A stretch of DNA of 64,000 nucleotides from JBJMHZ01 sp045807125. GTDB taxonomy: Bacteria; Actinomycetota; Actinomycetes; JAWWOL01. The notes under the pieces are model-generated. The model did not search any database, was not told the origin of the DNA, and saw only the letters and a list, made by a program, of their open reading frames with translations. The stretch is taken from positions 18,850 through 82,849 of the forward strand of contig JBJMHZ010000007.1 in assembly GCA_045807125.1 (NCBI GenBank). Direction: 5' to 3'. Positions 44,082-53,646 of this stretch are shown one piece after another (position 1 is the stretch's first letter; every line of letters begins with the position of its first letter). The position numbers and the translations under genes are program-made.

Positions 44082-46580
44082 TCAGGCGCCGGCCTGCTCC
44101 ACCACCGCGACCCAGTCCTCGAGCAGCCGGGTCGCGGCGCCGGTGTCGGCGGCCTCGGCCCACAGGTGGGTCACCGCCTCGGCCGGGTCGGGCAGCACCA
44201 GCACCCAGCTGCCGTCGTCCTCGACCACCCGCACGCCGTCGGTCGTGTCGAGGGAGCGCGCACCGGCCGCCTCCACGATTGCGCGCATGATCTGGCCCTT
44301 CACCGCCCACGGCGTCGGCACCGAGCGGCGGACGAGGTGAGCCTGCGGGATCCGTGCGTCGATCTGGCTGAGCGTGAGCTTGGTGCGCGCGACCAGGCCC
44401 AGCAGGCGGATGAAGGCCGCGATGCCGTCGACGGCCGGCTGGAAGCTCGGGACGACGAAGCCGCCGCGCCCGTTGCCGGCGAAGGCGCAGGCCTCGGCCG
44501 CCGCGGCCCTGGTCAGCTGGTCGGGCGAGGTGGAGGTCCAGTCGATGGCGACGCCGTGGAAGCTCGCGACCCGCTCAGCGACGCGGGTCGTGGTGACCGG
44601 CAGGGCCACCCGCCGGCCGCGGCACTCCGCCGCGACGAGATCGAGGTAGACCAGCAGGGCGCGGTCGTCGTGCACCAGCTCGCCGAGCTCGTCGACGATC
44701 GAGATCCGCTCCCCCACGTGGTCGAACCGCACGCCGAACGCCGCCTTCGAGCTGGCCACCAGCTCGCCGAGGCGCTCGAGGTCGCGCATGTGCTCGGCCA
44801 GCGTCTCGGTCGTCGAGCTCTCGTCGAGGCGTCCGTTGACCGTGAGCACGTCGACCCCGAGCCGGCCGAGCAGCAGCGGCAGGACGAGGGTCGCCGCCCC
44901 GCCCGCGGTGTCGATCACGACCTTGAGCCTGGCCTCGTCGATGCCGGACGTGTCGACGCAGCGCAGCAGCTCCTGCGCGTACGTGTCGAGGGTGCGGGCC
45001 GGCACGTACAGGTCGGCGATCTCGCCGGGGAACGCCCGCCGGAACTCCTGGCGGCTGAAGGTCCGCTCGAGCTTTCGCTGACTGGCCTGCGAGAGGTCGC
45101 CACCTCGCTCGTCGAGGAAGACGATGTCGACGCCCTGCGCGTCGCCCGGAGTGGTGCGGATCATGATCCCCCCGACCGAGTCGGTCGTCCCCACCTCGAA
45201 CCTGGTCACCGGGGTGGGCACGACCTCGAGGTCGCGCACGTTGATCGCGCTCGCGGTGAGGGCCGCGATGGCGGCCCGCTTCAGCGTGCGGGCGGCGCGC
45301 GAGCCGTCCCGCGAGGTGGTGACCGTGCAGCCCTTGCGCAGGGTGGTCGCGTAGGCACTCGCCAGCCGGACGACGTGCTCGGGCGTCACCTCGACGTTGA
45401 CCAGCCCGGACACGCCGCGCGGGCCGAACAGCGACCGGGCGCCCCTCGACTCCCAGATGACCGACGTGTTGACCACCGCGCCGGCCTCGATCGTCTTGAA
45501 CGGATAGACCTTCACGCCGGCGCTGAGGTAGGCCTCCTCCTCGACGACGCACTCGTCGCCGACGACCGCTCCCTCCTCGATCCGGGCGGCGCGCATGATG
45601 TCGGTGTTCTTGCCGACGACGCAGCCCCGAAGGTTGGCCGCGGGCCCGACGAAGACGTTGTCATGCACGACCGCGCGGTGCAGGAAGGCGCCCGACTTCA
45701 CGACCACGTTGCTCCCGAGCACGGTGTACTCGCGCAGCTCGGCGCCGGCCTCGACCTTGGCGTAGTCGCCGATGAAGACCGGCCCCTTGATGCTGGCCTC
45801 CGGGTCGACCTCGGCGCCCTCGGCGATCCAGACGCCGGGCGACACCTCGAAGCCATCGAGCTCGACCTCGACTTGACGGTTGAGCACGTCCGCCTGCGCA
45901 CGGAGGTAGCTCTCGTGGGTGCCGACGTCCTCCCAGTAGCCGTCCGCCACGTAGCCGTAGAGCGGCGCCCCGGCGGCCAGCAGCTTCGGGAAGACGTCGC
46001 CCGACCAGTCGACGCTCTCGCCGCGCGCCACCTCGGCGAGAACCTCGGGCTCCATCACGTAGATGCCGGTGTTGACGGTGTCCGAGAAGACCTGGCCCCA
46101 GGTGGGCTTCTCCAGGAAGCGCTCCACGCGGCCCTCGTCGTCGACGATGATGATGCCGAACTCAAGGGGGTCGGGCACCCGCTTCAACCCGATGGTGACC
46201 AGCGCGCCCCTGTCGCGGTGGAACTTCATCATCTCGGTGAGGTCGATGTCGGTGAGCGCGTCGCCGCTGATCACCAGGAACGGCTCGTCGCGCAGGGCGT
46301 CCTCGGCGTTCTTGACGCTGCCGGCCGTGCCGAGCGGCGTCTCCTCGGTCGCGTACTGCAGCGCCATCCCGAGTTCGTCGCCGTCGCCGAAGTAGTTGCG
46401 CACGAGCGAGGCGAGGAACTGGACGGTGACGACGGTCTCCGAGAAGCCGTGCCGGCGCAGCAGCCGCAGCACGTGCTCCATGATCGGGCGGTTGACCACC
46501 GGTAGCAGCGGCTTGGGCTGGTTGGCGGTCATCGGCCGCAGGCGGGTGCCCTCGCCCCCCGCCATCACGACGGCCCTCAT
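44082..46580 (-). CDS. Mannose-1-phosphate guanylyltransferase/phosphomannomutase-like fusion
   Basis: An 832-residue three-part protein. Residues 1-230 are a nucleotidyltransferase (MAGGEGTRLRPMT, GDALTDIDL); 250-370 are hexapeptide repeats of a left-handed beta-helix; 380-830 resemble a phosphohexomutase. In the mutase part the phosphoserine loop reads TTSRDGSRAAR instead of TASHNP-type, so activity is uncertain. Streptomyces has a similar protein of like length. It may make GDP-mannose for the envelope. ATG overlaps the upstream CDP-alcohol transferase stop by four bases. Confidence 0.88.
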   Translation of the reverse strand: MRAVVMAGGEGTRLRPMTANQPKPLLPVVNRPIMEHVLRLLRRHGFSETVVTVQFLASLVRNYFGDGDELGMALQYATEETPLGTAGSVKNAEDALRDEPFLVISGDALTDIDLTEMMKFHRDRGALVTIGLKRVPDPLEFGIIIVDDEGRVERFLEKPTWGQVFSDTVNTGIYVMEPEVLAEVARGESVDWSGDVFPKLLAAGAPLYGYVADGYWEDVGTHESYLRAQADVLNRQVEVELDGFEVSPGVWIAEGAEVDPEASIKGPVFIGDYAKVEAGAELREYTVLGSNVVVKSGAFLHRAVVHDNVFVGPAANLRGCVVGKNTDIMRAARIEEGAVVGDECVVEEEAYLSAGVKVYPFKTIEAGAVVNTSVIWESRGARSLFGPRGVSGLVNVEVTPEHVVRLASAYATTLRKGCTVTTSRDGSRAARTLKRAAIAALTASAINVRDLEVVPTPVTRFEVGTTDSVGGIMIRTTPGDAQGVDIVFLDERGGDLSQASQRKLERTFSRQEFRRAFPGEIADLYVPARTLDTYAQELLRCVDTSGIDEARLKVVIDTAGGAATLVLPLLLGRLGVDVLTVNGRLDESSTTETLAEHMRDLERLGELVASSKAAFGVRFDHVGERISIVDELGELVHDDRALLVYLDLVAAECRGRRVALPVTTTRVAERVASFHGVAIDWTSTSPDQLTRAAAAEACAFAGNGRGGFVVPSFQPAVDGIAAFIRLLGLVARTKLTLSQIDARIPQAHLVRRSVPTPWAVKGQIMRAIVEAAGARSLDTTDGVRVVEDDGSWVLVLPDPAEAVTHLWAEAADTGAATRLLEDWVAVVEQAGA

Positions 46581-47275
46581 CGCCCGACCTCCCTCGCGCC
46601 CGTCACCGTCCCGCTCTTACCCGCGCCGCCGGGGGGAGCCACGGGCGCCGGGTCCGGCGGACGGCCGATGACCGGGGCCGCGCGGGTCAGCCGGCGCACC
46701 TGCACGGCGTACACGGCGCCGGCGACCCAGTACAGCGCCGTCCCCCAGACGGTGAACGACCATCCGATGACGCGGGTGACGTCACCGAGCGCGCCGGAGC
46801 GCGTGCCGAGCAGCAGCAGCGGGAACGCGTAGAGCAGGCAGAGGGTCGCCGCCTTGCCGACGTAGTTGACGGCCAGCGGGCCGTACCCGTGCCGGCGCAG
46901 GACCGGCAGCAGGGCCGCGAGGAACAGCTCGCGGGCCACCAGCACGGCGGTGAGGACGAGCGGGATGATCCCGCGGATCGTGAAGGCGGCGATGGTCGCG
47001 ACGACGTAGAGCCGGTCGGCCGCGGGGTCGAGCAGCTGGCCCAGCCGGCTGGTCTGCCCCCATGCCCGCGCCAGCTTGCCGTCGAGGTAGTCGGTGATGC
47101 CGCTGAGCATCAGCACCCCGAGCGCGGCCCAGTCGGCCCATCCCGAGCGAGGGCCGAGGAGCAGCCACAGGAAGACCGGCACCCCGACCAGCCGGGCGAT
47201 GCTCAGCAGGTTGGGGACCGTCCACACCCGGTCGCCCACCGGTGCGTCCGCGCGAGCGGCCGCCCGTGCTGCCAC
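46577..47275 (-). CDS. CDP-alcohol phosphatidyltransferase (PgsA2-like)
   Basis: A 232-residue membrane enzyme. The catalytic motif D-G-x2-A-R-x8-G-x3-D-x3-D is intact (DGKLARAWGQTSRLGQLLD, then PAAD). About six helices; a Pro/Gly-rich tail follows. Corresponds to Rv1822 (pgsA2) by position and length. It moves a phosphatidyl group to an alcohol such as glycerol phosphate or inositol phosphate; substrate is not settled. GTG start; stop overlaps the next gene. Confidence 0.9.
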   Translation of the reverse strand: MAARAAARADAPVGDRVWTVPNLLSIARLVGVPVFLWLLLGPRSGWADWAALGVLMLSGITDYLDGKLARAWGQTSRLGQLLDPAADRLYVVATIAAFTIRGIIPLVLTAVLVARELFLAALLPVLRRHGYGPLAVNYVGKAATLCLLYAFPLLLLGTRSGALGDVTRVIGWSFTVWGTALYWVAGAVYAVQVRRLTRAAPVIGRPPDPAPVAPPGGAGKSGTVTGAREVGR

Positions 47276-47422
47276 CGAAGCCTCCCGTCGCCGTCTCGCT
47301 CCCGGTCTCGGTCCAACCTAGTCCAGGCGGGCGCCGGGAGGCACGGGCGCAGGAACGGGCAGCGGGCTGGCGGAGAACGGGCAGGGACGGGCGGGGACGG
47401 GCGGAGCCTCGACGGGCGCCGC

Positions 47423-47683
47423 CTAGGACGTGGCGGCGGAGTGGGGCGGGGCAACGAGCGGGGCGGTGGGCGGTGCGGCGAGCTGGGCGCGCACGCTCGC
47501 CGGGCGCATGTCCGTCCAGACCTGCTCGATGTGGTCGAGGCAGTGCTGGCAGGTGCCCTCGACGCCGACCGGGTGCCAGCCCGCGGGCACGTCGCGGTCC
47601 GCGAGCCAGATCGAGTACTGCTCCTCGTCGTTGCGCACGACGAGGTAGCGCTCGTCGTCCTGCGAAGGGCTTGGCTGAGTCAT
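47423..47683 (-). CDS. MbtH-like protein without a nearby NRPS
   Basis: An 86-residue protein with all MbtH hallmarks: RNDEEQYSIWLADRDVPAGW, GTCQHCLDHI and VWTDMRP. MbtH proteins bind adenylation domains of non-ribosomal peptide synthetases. The tail after residue 65 is Pro/Ala-rich. No NRPS, siderophore or antibiotic gene lies within the window, so it is an orphan or serves an NRPS elsewhere. Confidence 0.92.
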   Translation of the reverse strand: MTQPSPSQDDERYLVVRNDEEQYSIWLADRDVPAGWHPVGVEGTCQHCLDHIEQVWTDMRPASVRAQLAAPPTAPLVAPPHSAATS

Positions 47684-47781
47684 CTGGCGCTGTCCCCTCC
47701 GGGTCGCCGCGGCCGGTGGCCGACGAGCGCCGGCCGATCCGGGCCTCGGTTGCGCTGACCCAGGTCGGCGTGCCTGCTACG

Positions 47782-47855
<74 letters not shown>

Positions 47856-47928
47856 GCCGGGCCTCGACGGCCCGAGCAGACCGACCTTACCGCATGCCCC
47901 GCGGGGCCGCCGACCCGTGCGCGGGCGC

Positions 47929-49422
47929 TCAGCCACCGCGCTTCTTCTCGCGCAGCCGCATCGCGAGGTCGATGGGGGTGCCGGCGAAGCCGAACTCCTC
48001 GCGCAGCCGGCGCTCGAGGAAGCGCCGGTAGCCGGGCTCGAGGAAGCCGGTGGTGAACAGCACGAACCGGGGCGGCCGGGTGGCGGCCTGGGTGGCGAAC
48101 AGCACCTTCGGCTGGCGGCCACTGCGCACCGGCGGCGGGGTGGCCGCGATGACGTCCGACACCCACTGGTTCAGCCGGCCGGTGGAGATGCGCTGCTCCC
48201 ACCCCGCCAGCGCGGTGCGCAGGGCGGGGCCGAGCCGGTCGACGCTGCGGCCGGTGCGGGCCGAGACGTTGACCCGCGGCGCCCACCCGTAGCTGCCGAG
48301 GTCGCGGTCGATCTCGCGCTCGAGCGCGAACCGGCGGTCCTCGTCCAGCATGTCCCACTTGTTGAAGGCGATGACCAGCGCGCGCCCCACCTCGCGCACC
48401 ATCGAGAGGATCTTCAGGTCCTGGTCGGAGAGCGGCTCGCTGGCGTCGAGCAGGACGACGGCGACCTCGGCGGCCTCGAGCGCGGCGGCGGTGCGCAGGC
48501 TCGCGTAGTACTCGGCGCCGGACGCCTCCTTGACCCGCCGCCTGATGCCGGCGGTATCGACAAAGCGCCAGATCTCTCCGTCGACCTCGACCAGGGAGTC
48601 GACCGGGTCCCTGGTGGTGCCCGCGCTTGCGTCGACCACCACCCGCTCCTCGCCGGCGAGCTGGTTGAGCAGGCTCGACTTGCCGACGTTGGGCCGCCCG
48701 ACCAGGGCCACCCGCCGCGGGCCGCCGGCGGCGGGGTCGGTCTCCCTCGGCGCCTCCGGCAGTGCCTCGAGGACCGCGTCGAGCAGGTCGCCGCTGCCCC
48801 GGCCGTGCACCGCGCTGACCGCGTACGGCTCGCCGAGCCCGAGCGCCCACAGCGCGGCCGCGTCGGCCTCGCCCCGCACGTCGTCCACCTTGTTCGCGGC
48901 CAGGACGACCGGCTTGCGGTTGCGGCGCAGGACGCGGGCCACCACGTCGTCGGTCTCGGTCACGCCGACCGTCGCGTCGACGACCAGCAGGACGGCGTCC
49001 GCCGCGGCGGCGGCGACCTCGGCCTGGGCGGCCACCCGGCCGGCCAGGCCGGTGGCGTCCGGCTCCCAGCCGCCGGTGTCGACGACCGTGAACCGCCGGC
49101 CGCGCCAGGTCGCCTCGTAGGTGACCCGGTCCCTCGTCACTCCCGGCACGTCCTCGACGACGGCCTCGCGGCGGCCGATGATCCGGTTGACGAGCGTCGA
49201 CTTTCCGACGTTGGGGCGACCCACGACGGCGAGCACCGGCAGCGCCTCGACACTGCCCGGGTCGTCCTGCCGGTCCGGGTCCGCCGATCCGCCGAGGCCG
49301 TCCGGATCACCGAGGTCACCGAGGTCACCGAGGTCACCGCGGTCACCGAGGCCGTGCAGGTCACCGAGGTCGCTGCCGTGGGCCGCGCGCTCGTTCCGGT
49401 CGCTCGGTTCCCCTGCCGTCAT
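47929..49422 (-). CDS. der: GTPase Der (EngA)
   Basis: A 497-residue double GTPase for 50S ribosome assembly. Two P-loops (GRPNVGKSTL and GRPNVGKSSL), two DxxG and NKxD-type motifs, and a C-terminal KH-like domain starting around TGRLNQWVSDVI. It has an extra acidic N-terminus of about 57 residues with repeated GDL units, which is not needed for GTP binding. ATG at 49422 overlaps the acyltransferase stop by four bases. Confidence 0.95.
   Translation of the reverse strand: MTAGEPSDRNERAAHGSDLGDLHGLGDRGDLGDLGDLGDPDGLGGSADPDRQDDPGSVEALPVLAVVGRPNVGKSTLVNRIIGRREAVVEDVPGVTRDRVTYEATWRGRRFTVVDTGGWEPDATGLAGRVAAQAEVAAAAADAVLLVVDATVGVTETDDVVARVLRRNRKPVVLAANKVDDVRGEADAAALWALGLGEPYAVSAVHGRGSGDLLDAVLEALPEAPRETDPAAGGPRRVALVGRPNVGKSSLLNQLAGEERVVVDASAGTTRDPVDSLVEVDGEIWRFVDTAGIRRRVKEASGAEYYASLRTAAALEAAEVAVVLLDASEPLSDQDLKILSMVREVGRALVIAFNKWDMLDEDRRFALEREIDRDLGSYGWAPRVNVSARTGRSVDRLGPALRTALAGWEQRISTGRLNQWVSDVIAATPPPVRSGRQPKVLFATQAATRPPRFVLFTTGFLEPGYRRFLERRLREEFGFAGTPIDLAMRLREKKRGG
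49306..49370 (-). repeat. Tandem 9 bp repeat in the der N-terminus
   Basis: Several near-identical copies of GAGGTCACC follow one another and encode repeated GDL in the N-terminal extension of Der. The 9 bp unit keeps frame, so copy number can change without frameshift. Confidence 0.8.
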
Positions 49423-50168
49423 GACGGCACCTCCCCCGTCGGCGCAACCGGCTCCCCCGCGCGCCGCGCCGAGGCGGCGAGGTGCCCGACCAGCGCCGCC
49501 CTGATCTCCTCGGACGCTGCGGTGACGGTACGGCGGTTGCGCACGGCGCCGGCGGCCACCACGGTCACGGGCGACCCGAACGAGAGGGTGACCGGGGCGC
49601 GCAGCCGGGGCCGCCCGCCGGGCGACAGGGCGCGGTCGCTGCCGAGGCAGGCCACCGGCACGACCGGGCAGCCGGACTTGACCGCCAGGTAGGCGACGCC
49701 GTCGTGGACCTGGCTCAGCATGCCGGTGCCGCGGGTGCCCTCCGGGAAGACGCCCACCACCCCGCCGGCGGCCAGCACGGCGAGCGCCTCCGCGAGCGCC
49801 GCCCGGTCCGGCTCGCCGCGATGCACCGGGATCTGGCCGAGCCCGCCGAGGGCGCGGCCGAGGAAGGGGTGAGCGTAGAGCTCAGCCTTGGTCAGGAAGC
49901 GCGCCGGGCGGGGCAGGTAGAGCCAGACCAGCGGTCCGTCGAGGACGCCGGTGTGGTTGCCGGCGACGATGACCCCACCGCTTCCCGGCACGTGCGCCTG
50001 GCCGTCGACCCGCATCCGGAGCAGGCCGCGGAAGACCGGCCGGAACGCCACCCGAAGCCAGGTCACCAACCACGGCCGGTGGCGGCCGGTCGCCCGGTGC
50101 CGCGGCCGGAGGGCTGGCGCCCCGGCTCCGGTCGCGCGGCCGGCCCGTGCCGGGCCGGTCGTGGTCAC
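49419..50168 (-). CDS. 1-acyl-sn-glycerol-3-phosphate acyltransferase (PlsC type)
   Basis: A membrane-associated acyltransferase of about 249 residues. The H-x4-D motif is NHTGVLD and the second motif is FPEGTRG. A basic, Pro-rich N-terminus precedes the first helix at WLVTWLRVAFRP. I choose GTG at 50168 because it overlaps the cmk stop by four bases (GTGA), as with its neighbours; an ATG at 50210 in the same frame is also possible. It makes phosphatidic acid. Confidence 0.88.
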   Translation of the reverse strand: MTTTGPARAGRATGAGAPALRPRHRATGRHRPWLVTWLRVAFRPVFRGLLRMRVDGQAHVPGSGGVIVAGNHTGVLDGPLVWLYLPRPARFLTKAELYAHPFLGRALGGLGQIPVHRGEPDRAALAEALAVLAAGGVVGVFPEGTRGTGMLSQVHDGVAYLAVKSGCPVVPVACLGSDRALSPGGRPRLRAPVTLSFGSPVTVVAAGAVRNRRTVTAASEEIRAALVGHLAASARRAGEPVAPTGEVPS

Positions 50169-50902
50169 CGCGGCGGCGACGGCGCCGTGCTCGCCGCCAC
50201 TGATCGGCATGCCGCCACCACCACGTCGATCACCTCGTCGGCGCTCAGCGCCGTGGTGTCGACCTCGAGTGCGCCTTCAGCCTTCCTCAGCGGAGATGCG
50301 TCGCGGCTCGAGTCGAGCTGATCGCGCCGGTCCAGCTCGGCCTGGGTGAGAGCGATGACGTCGTCGCCCACCAGCCGGTGCCGGTCGCGCTCCTCGGTGG
50401 CCCGGCGCAGCGCGCGGGCCCCGCCGGAGGCGGTGAGGTAGATCTTCACCGGGGCCTCGGGACAGACCACCGTGCCGGTGTCGCGCCCCTCCATCACGAT
50501 GCCGCCGGCTCCGACGATGTCGCGCTGGCGGGCCACCAGAGCCGCGCGGACGGCCGGCACGGCGCTCACGGCGCTGACCTCCGCCGTCACCTCGGACGAG
50601 CGGATCGCCGTGGTCACCTCGACGTCGTCGGCGATCACCCTCGGCCTTACGGGGTCGGTGCTGATCTCGAACCGCCAGCAGGAGGCGAGCTTGGCGAGCG
50701 CCTCGTCGTCGCCCGCCGCCACTCCGTCGCGCTGGGCCAGCCAGGTCAGCGCCCGGTACATGGCCCCGGTGTCGAGGTAGCGCAGGTCCAGCCGGGTGGC
50801 GACGCCACGGGCGACCGTCGACTTGCCCGACCCGGAGGGACCGTCGATCGCGACGACGAGTCGATCGAGGACCCGACGATCGAACGCGGCCGGCTCGTTC
50901 AC
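50165..50902 (-). CDS. cmk: Cytidylate kinase
   Basis: A 245-residue CMP/dCMP kinase. P-loop IDGPSGSGKST near residue 18, then YLDTGAMYRALTW, EGRDTGTVVCP and RDQLDSSRDASPLRKAEGA with substrate arginines. GTG at 50900-50902 follows CAGGGAACGGA. Its end overlaps the acyltransferase start. Position between tyrA and der fits other actinobacteria. Confidence 0.95.
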   Translation of the reverse strand: MNEPAAFDRRVLDRLVVAIDGPSGSGKSTVARGVATRLDLRYLDTGAMYRALTWLAQRDGVAAGDDEALAKLASCWRFEISTDPVRPRVIADDVEVTTAIRSSEVTAEVSAVSAVPAVRAALVARQRDIVGAGGIVMEGRDTGTVVCPEAPVKIYLTASGGARALRRATEERDRHRLVGDDVIALTQAELDRRDQLDSSRDASPLRKAEGALEVDTTALSADEVIDVVVAACRSVAASTAPSPPR

Positions 50903-51136
50903 GATGCTGTCCGTTCCCTGTCGTCGTGGGGCACGAGCCTGGCGGCCACGACAGCCTTCCCACTCGATCGGCTCGGCCGGTCGGGCTGGCTGCTGGCGAG
51001 CCGGTGCGGCTGCACCCGGAAGCGACCCCCGGTCGAGCCTATCGGTCGCCGGGCTGATCGAGGGCTAGGGGGCGATCAGGAGCGTCAAGGGCGAGCGAGC
51101 CAGGAGCGCCAGGGGGCTCAGGGGGCTCAGGGGCGC

Positions 51137-52348
51137 TCAGTCGGCGCCGGGCTCCACGGTGACCGGCCAGCCAGCCTGGCGCAGCGCCTTCGCCACCCGC
51201 TCGGCGTCGGCTGGGGCGACGATCATCTCCACGACGCCCAGCGGCCGGCCGGGGGCATGGTCCATCCGCAGGTCGGCGACGTTGGCGCCCTCCGCGGCCA
51301 CCGTTGCGAGGGCCCGGGCCAGCTCACCTGGCCGGTCGGGGACGGCGACCAGCAGGCTCCGGCCGTCGGTCCGGGGACCGCCGTGGATGCCCGGCAGCCG
51401 CGCCCGGCCGGCGTTGCCCCTGCTCATCAGGTCGACGACGACGGCTCGCACCCGGTCGGCCGCACTGCTGCCGCGCTCGGCGACCGGCTCAGCGGCCGGC
51501 TCAGCGGGCGGTCCGGTGAGCCGGGCCGTGGCGCGCGCGCCGGTGGTGGCCGTCCCCGGATCGCCCAGCGCCGCCTGAAGGCCGGCGAGATCGGCGATCA
51601 CCGCGTCCAGCGCCGGCGCCAGCGCGTCCCGGTTCCCGGCGATCAGCTCGGCCCACAGCCCCGGCGCGGAGGCAGCCACTCTGGTCATGTCGCGCAGCCC
51701 CTGGCCGACCAGCGCCAGGTCAGCGGGCTCGAGCTCGGCCACCCGGGCCGCCAGCGCGCTGGCGAGCAGTTGCGGCAGCTGCGAGACGGTCGCCACCGCG
51801 CGATCATGCTCGGCCTCGGTGCGGACCAGCACCTCCGCACCGCACGCCTCCGCCAGCATCCGGGTCCGTGCCAGCGCCACCGGAGCGGTCCGGGCACCGG
51901 GCACCAGCACCCACGGCCGACCGCGGAAGAGATCGGCCCGCGCGTGCCACGGGCCGCTGCGCTCCCGGCCCGCCATCGGATGCGACCCGCAGAACCGCTC
52001 GCCCAGTTCCGGAGCAATAATCTCAAGCTCTGCTAGCACATGAGACTTGATGCCGCTGGTATCGCTCATGGTTCGCGCGAGCCTTGAGGTGCTTCTCAGC
52101 TGCTCGACCACCGCCTCGGGCGGGACGCAGATGACCGCGTGGTCGATCACCGGTACCGCTTGCTCGCCGGCCGTCGCTCCGGGACGCGAGGACCACGGGC
52201 GGCCAGCGCCGAGCGCCACCGCGGAGTCGACGTGAGCCGGGTCCGCGTCCTCGAGCCACACCTCGATGCCAGCGGCCCGGGCTGCGAGAGCGATCGACGT
52301 GCCGATCAGTCCCGTGCCGACGACGAGGACGCTCGACAATGACGTCAT
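51137..52348 (-). CDS. tyrA: Prephenate dehydrogenase with ACT domain
   Basis: A 403-residue enzyme of tyrosine synthesis. Rossmann site VLVVGTGLIGTSIALAARAAG is at the N-terminus, DTSGIKSHVL and CGSHPMAGRERSG are the catalytic and substrate segments. A C-terminal ACT domain (about 335-400: LLVAVPDRPGELARALATVA in part) suggests feedback control by tyrosine. ATG at 52348; the longer frame has no homology. Its tail contains Pro/Ala-rich low-complexity sequence before the ACT domain. Confidence 0.93.
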   Translation of the reverse strand: MTSLSSVLVVGTGLIGTSIALAARAAGIEVWLEDADPAHVDSAVALGAGRPWSSRPGATAGEQAVPVIDHAVICVPPEAVVEQLRSTSRLARTMSDTSGIKSHVLAELEIIAPELGERFCGSHPMAGRERSGPWHARADLFRGRPWVLVPGARTAPVALARTRMLAEACGAEVLVRTEAEHDRAVATVSQLPQLLASALAARVAELEPADLALVGQGLRDMTRVAASAPGLWAELIAGNRDALAPALDAVIADLAGLQAALGDPGTATTGARATARLTGPPAEPAAEPVAERGSSAADRVRAVVVDLMSRGNAGRARLPGIHGGPRTDGRSLLVAVPDRPGELARALATVAAEGANVADLRMDHAPGRPLGVVEMIVAPADAERVAKALRQAGWPVTVEPGAD

Positions 52349-52904
52349 GCGGCCACCGTGCGCATCCCGCCGAGGCAGGGGCCGGGCGCCGTGGTCGCCG
52401 ACCGACCGATCGGCGGCCTCCCGGTACGTCGGCCGGGGACGGGGAGCGGTGAACGAGCTGCCCACGCGACGAAGGGGTCCGCGACCACCGGTCCTCCTCC
52501 CTCGTCGGTAGGTGCCGTTGCGGCGCGGACAGCCTAGAAGCTGCCGGCCGAGCCGCATCGCCGCGGGCCCGCACCGCTCTCGGTCCGGGCCGGGTGGGAG
52601 CCCCGCCTACCGGCCGGACCGGACGCAGTGGCCCGACATGCCCGTGCCGGGAAACCGATCCACTCTTTCATCGGTTGAGCGTCAATCCTGTTCATCAGTC
52701 TATTGCTATAGCGACTATTGTCGTCCGGCACTAAATAGGTACTTGATCGGCTTGTCGACATGACGCTAGCGATGCCACGGTCTGGCTGCTCAGCCTCGTC
52801 ATCCCATCAGCGGCATGCCCTTTGGGCGGGTGCTCGGGAGCAATGAGCGACACGTCGCTGCGTCGACACGCCCACCGGACGGTAGGTCCGCCAGGGAACG
52901 GTCG
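52349..52904. other. 556 bp gap with an AT-rich patch, no gene recognised
   Basis: No convincing gene on either strand. The stretch of about 52660-52790 is clearly richer in A and T than the rest of the window. It contains the 8 bp palindrome GCTATAGC at 52705-52712 flanked by two CTATTG copies (52700-52705 and 52715-52720), and TTGACG on the minus strand at about 52680. It may hold the promoter of the tyrA-cmk run, or be the scar of an insertion. No chorismate mutase gene was found here. Confidence 0.5.
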
Positions 52905-53636
52905 CTACAGCTCGACGAGCGCGTAGAGCTCGCCGATCTCGCGCTGGGTCAACCGACGCACCCGGCCAGCCTTGAGCGTGCCGAGCTGCACCGGTCCGAC
53001 CCGCGTGCGAACCAGCCGCTGCACCGGATGGCCCGCCGCGGCGAGCATCCGGCGCACGACGTGCTTGCGCCCCTCGTGCACCACGAGCTCGACCATCACC
53101 CGGTTGCCGGCGGAGGAGACCACGTGGAAGGCATCGGCGCTCGCCGTGCCGTCCTCGAGCTCGACGCCGGCACGGAGCTGGCGCCCGACGTCGCGACCCA
53201 GCGGTCCGGTGACCTCGGCCAGGTAGGTCTTCGGCACCTCGAACGAGGGGTGCATCAACCGGTGGGCGAGCTCGCCGTCGTTGGTGAGCAGCAGGAGGCC
53301 CTCGCTGTCCGCGTCGAGCCGGCCCACGTGATACAGCCGTTGGGACCGGTCCGCGACGAGGTCGCCGACGCACGGCCGGCCCCGGTCGTCCGACATCGTC
53401 GTGAGCATGCCCCGTGGCTTGTTGAGGGCGAGGTGCGCCAGCGCCTGGCTGGTGGTGATGCGCAGGCCGTCGACCTTGATGAGCGCAGTGGCCGGGTCGA
53501 CCCGTCTCCCCTGCTGGCGGATCGTCTCGCCGTCCACCTCCACCCTGCCAGCATCGATCAGCAGCTCGCAGGCGCGGCGGCTGCCTAGCCCGGCGTCGGC
53601 AAGCACGCGTTGCAGCCGGATTCCTTGGCCCGTCAT
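52905..53636 (-). CDS. rluB: Ribosomal large subunit pseudouridine synthase (RluB-like)
   Basis: A 243-residue enzyme: N-terminal S4 RNA-binding domain (RLQRVLADAGLGSRRACELL) and a RsuA/RluB catalytic domain. The catalytic aspartate lies in VGRLDADSEGLLLLTNDG. ATG at 53636 is used, with GAGG about 9 bases upstream; an ATG at 53669 in frame would overlap scpB by 23 bases and has no clear ribosome site. Follows scpB as in mycobacteria. Confidence 0.92.
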   Translation of the reverse strand: MTGQGIRLQRVLADAGLGSRRACELLIDAGRVEVDGETIRQQGRRVDPATALIKVDGLRITTSQALAHLALNKPRGMLTTMSDDRGRPCVGDLVADRSQRLYHVGRLDADSEGLLLLTNDGELAHRLMHPSFEVPKTYLAEVTGPLGRDVGRQLRAGVELEDGTASADAFHVVSSAGNRVMVELVVHEGRKHVVRRMLAAAGHPVQRLVRTRVGPVQLGTLKAGRVRRLTQREIGELYALVEL

Positions 53637-53646
53637 TGTCTCGACC

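Noticed and set aside
52349..52904. Chorismate mutase gene expected between tyrA and rluB in some actinobacteria
   Set aside because: All six frames were checked by eye; none contains a chorismate mutase-like sequence.
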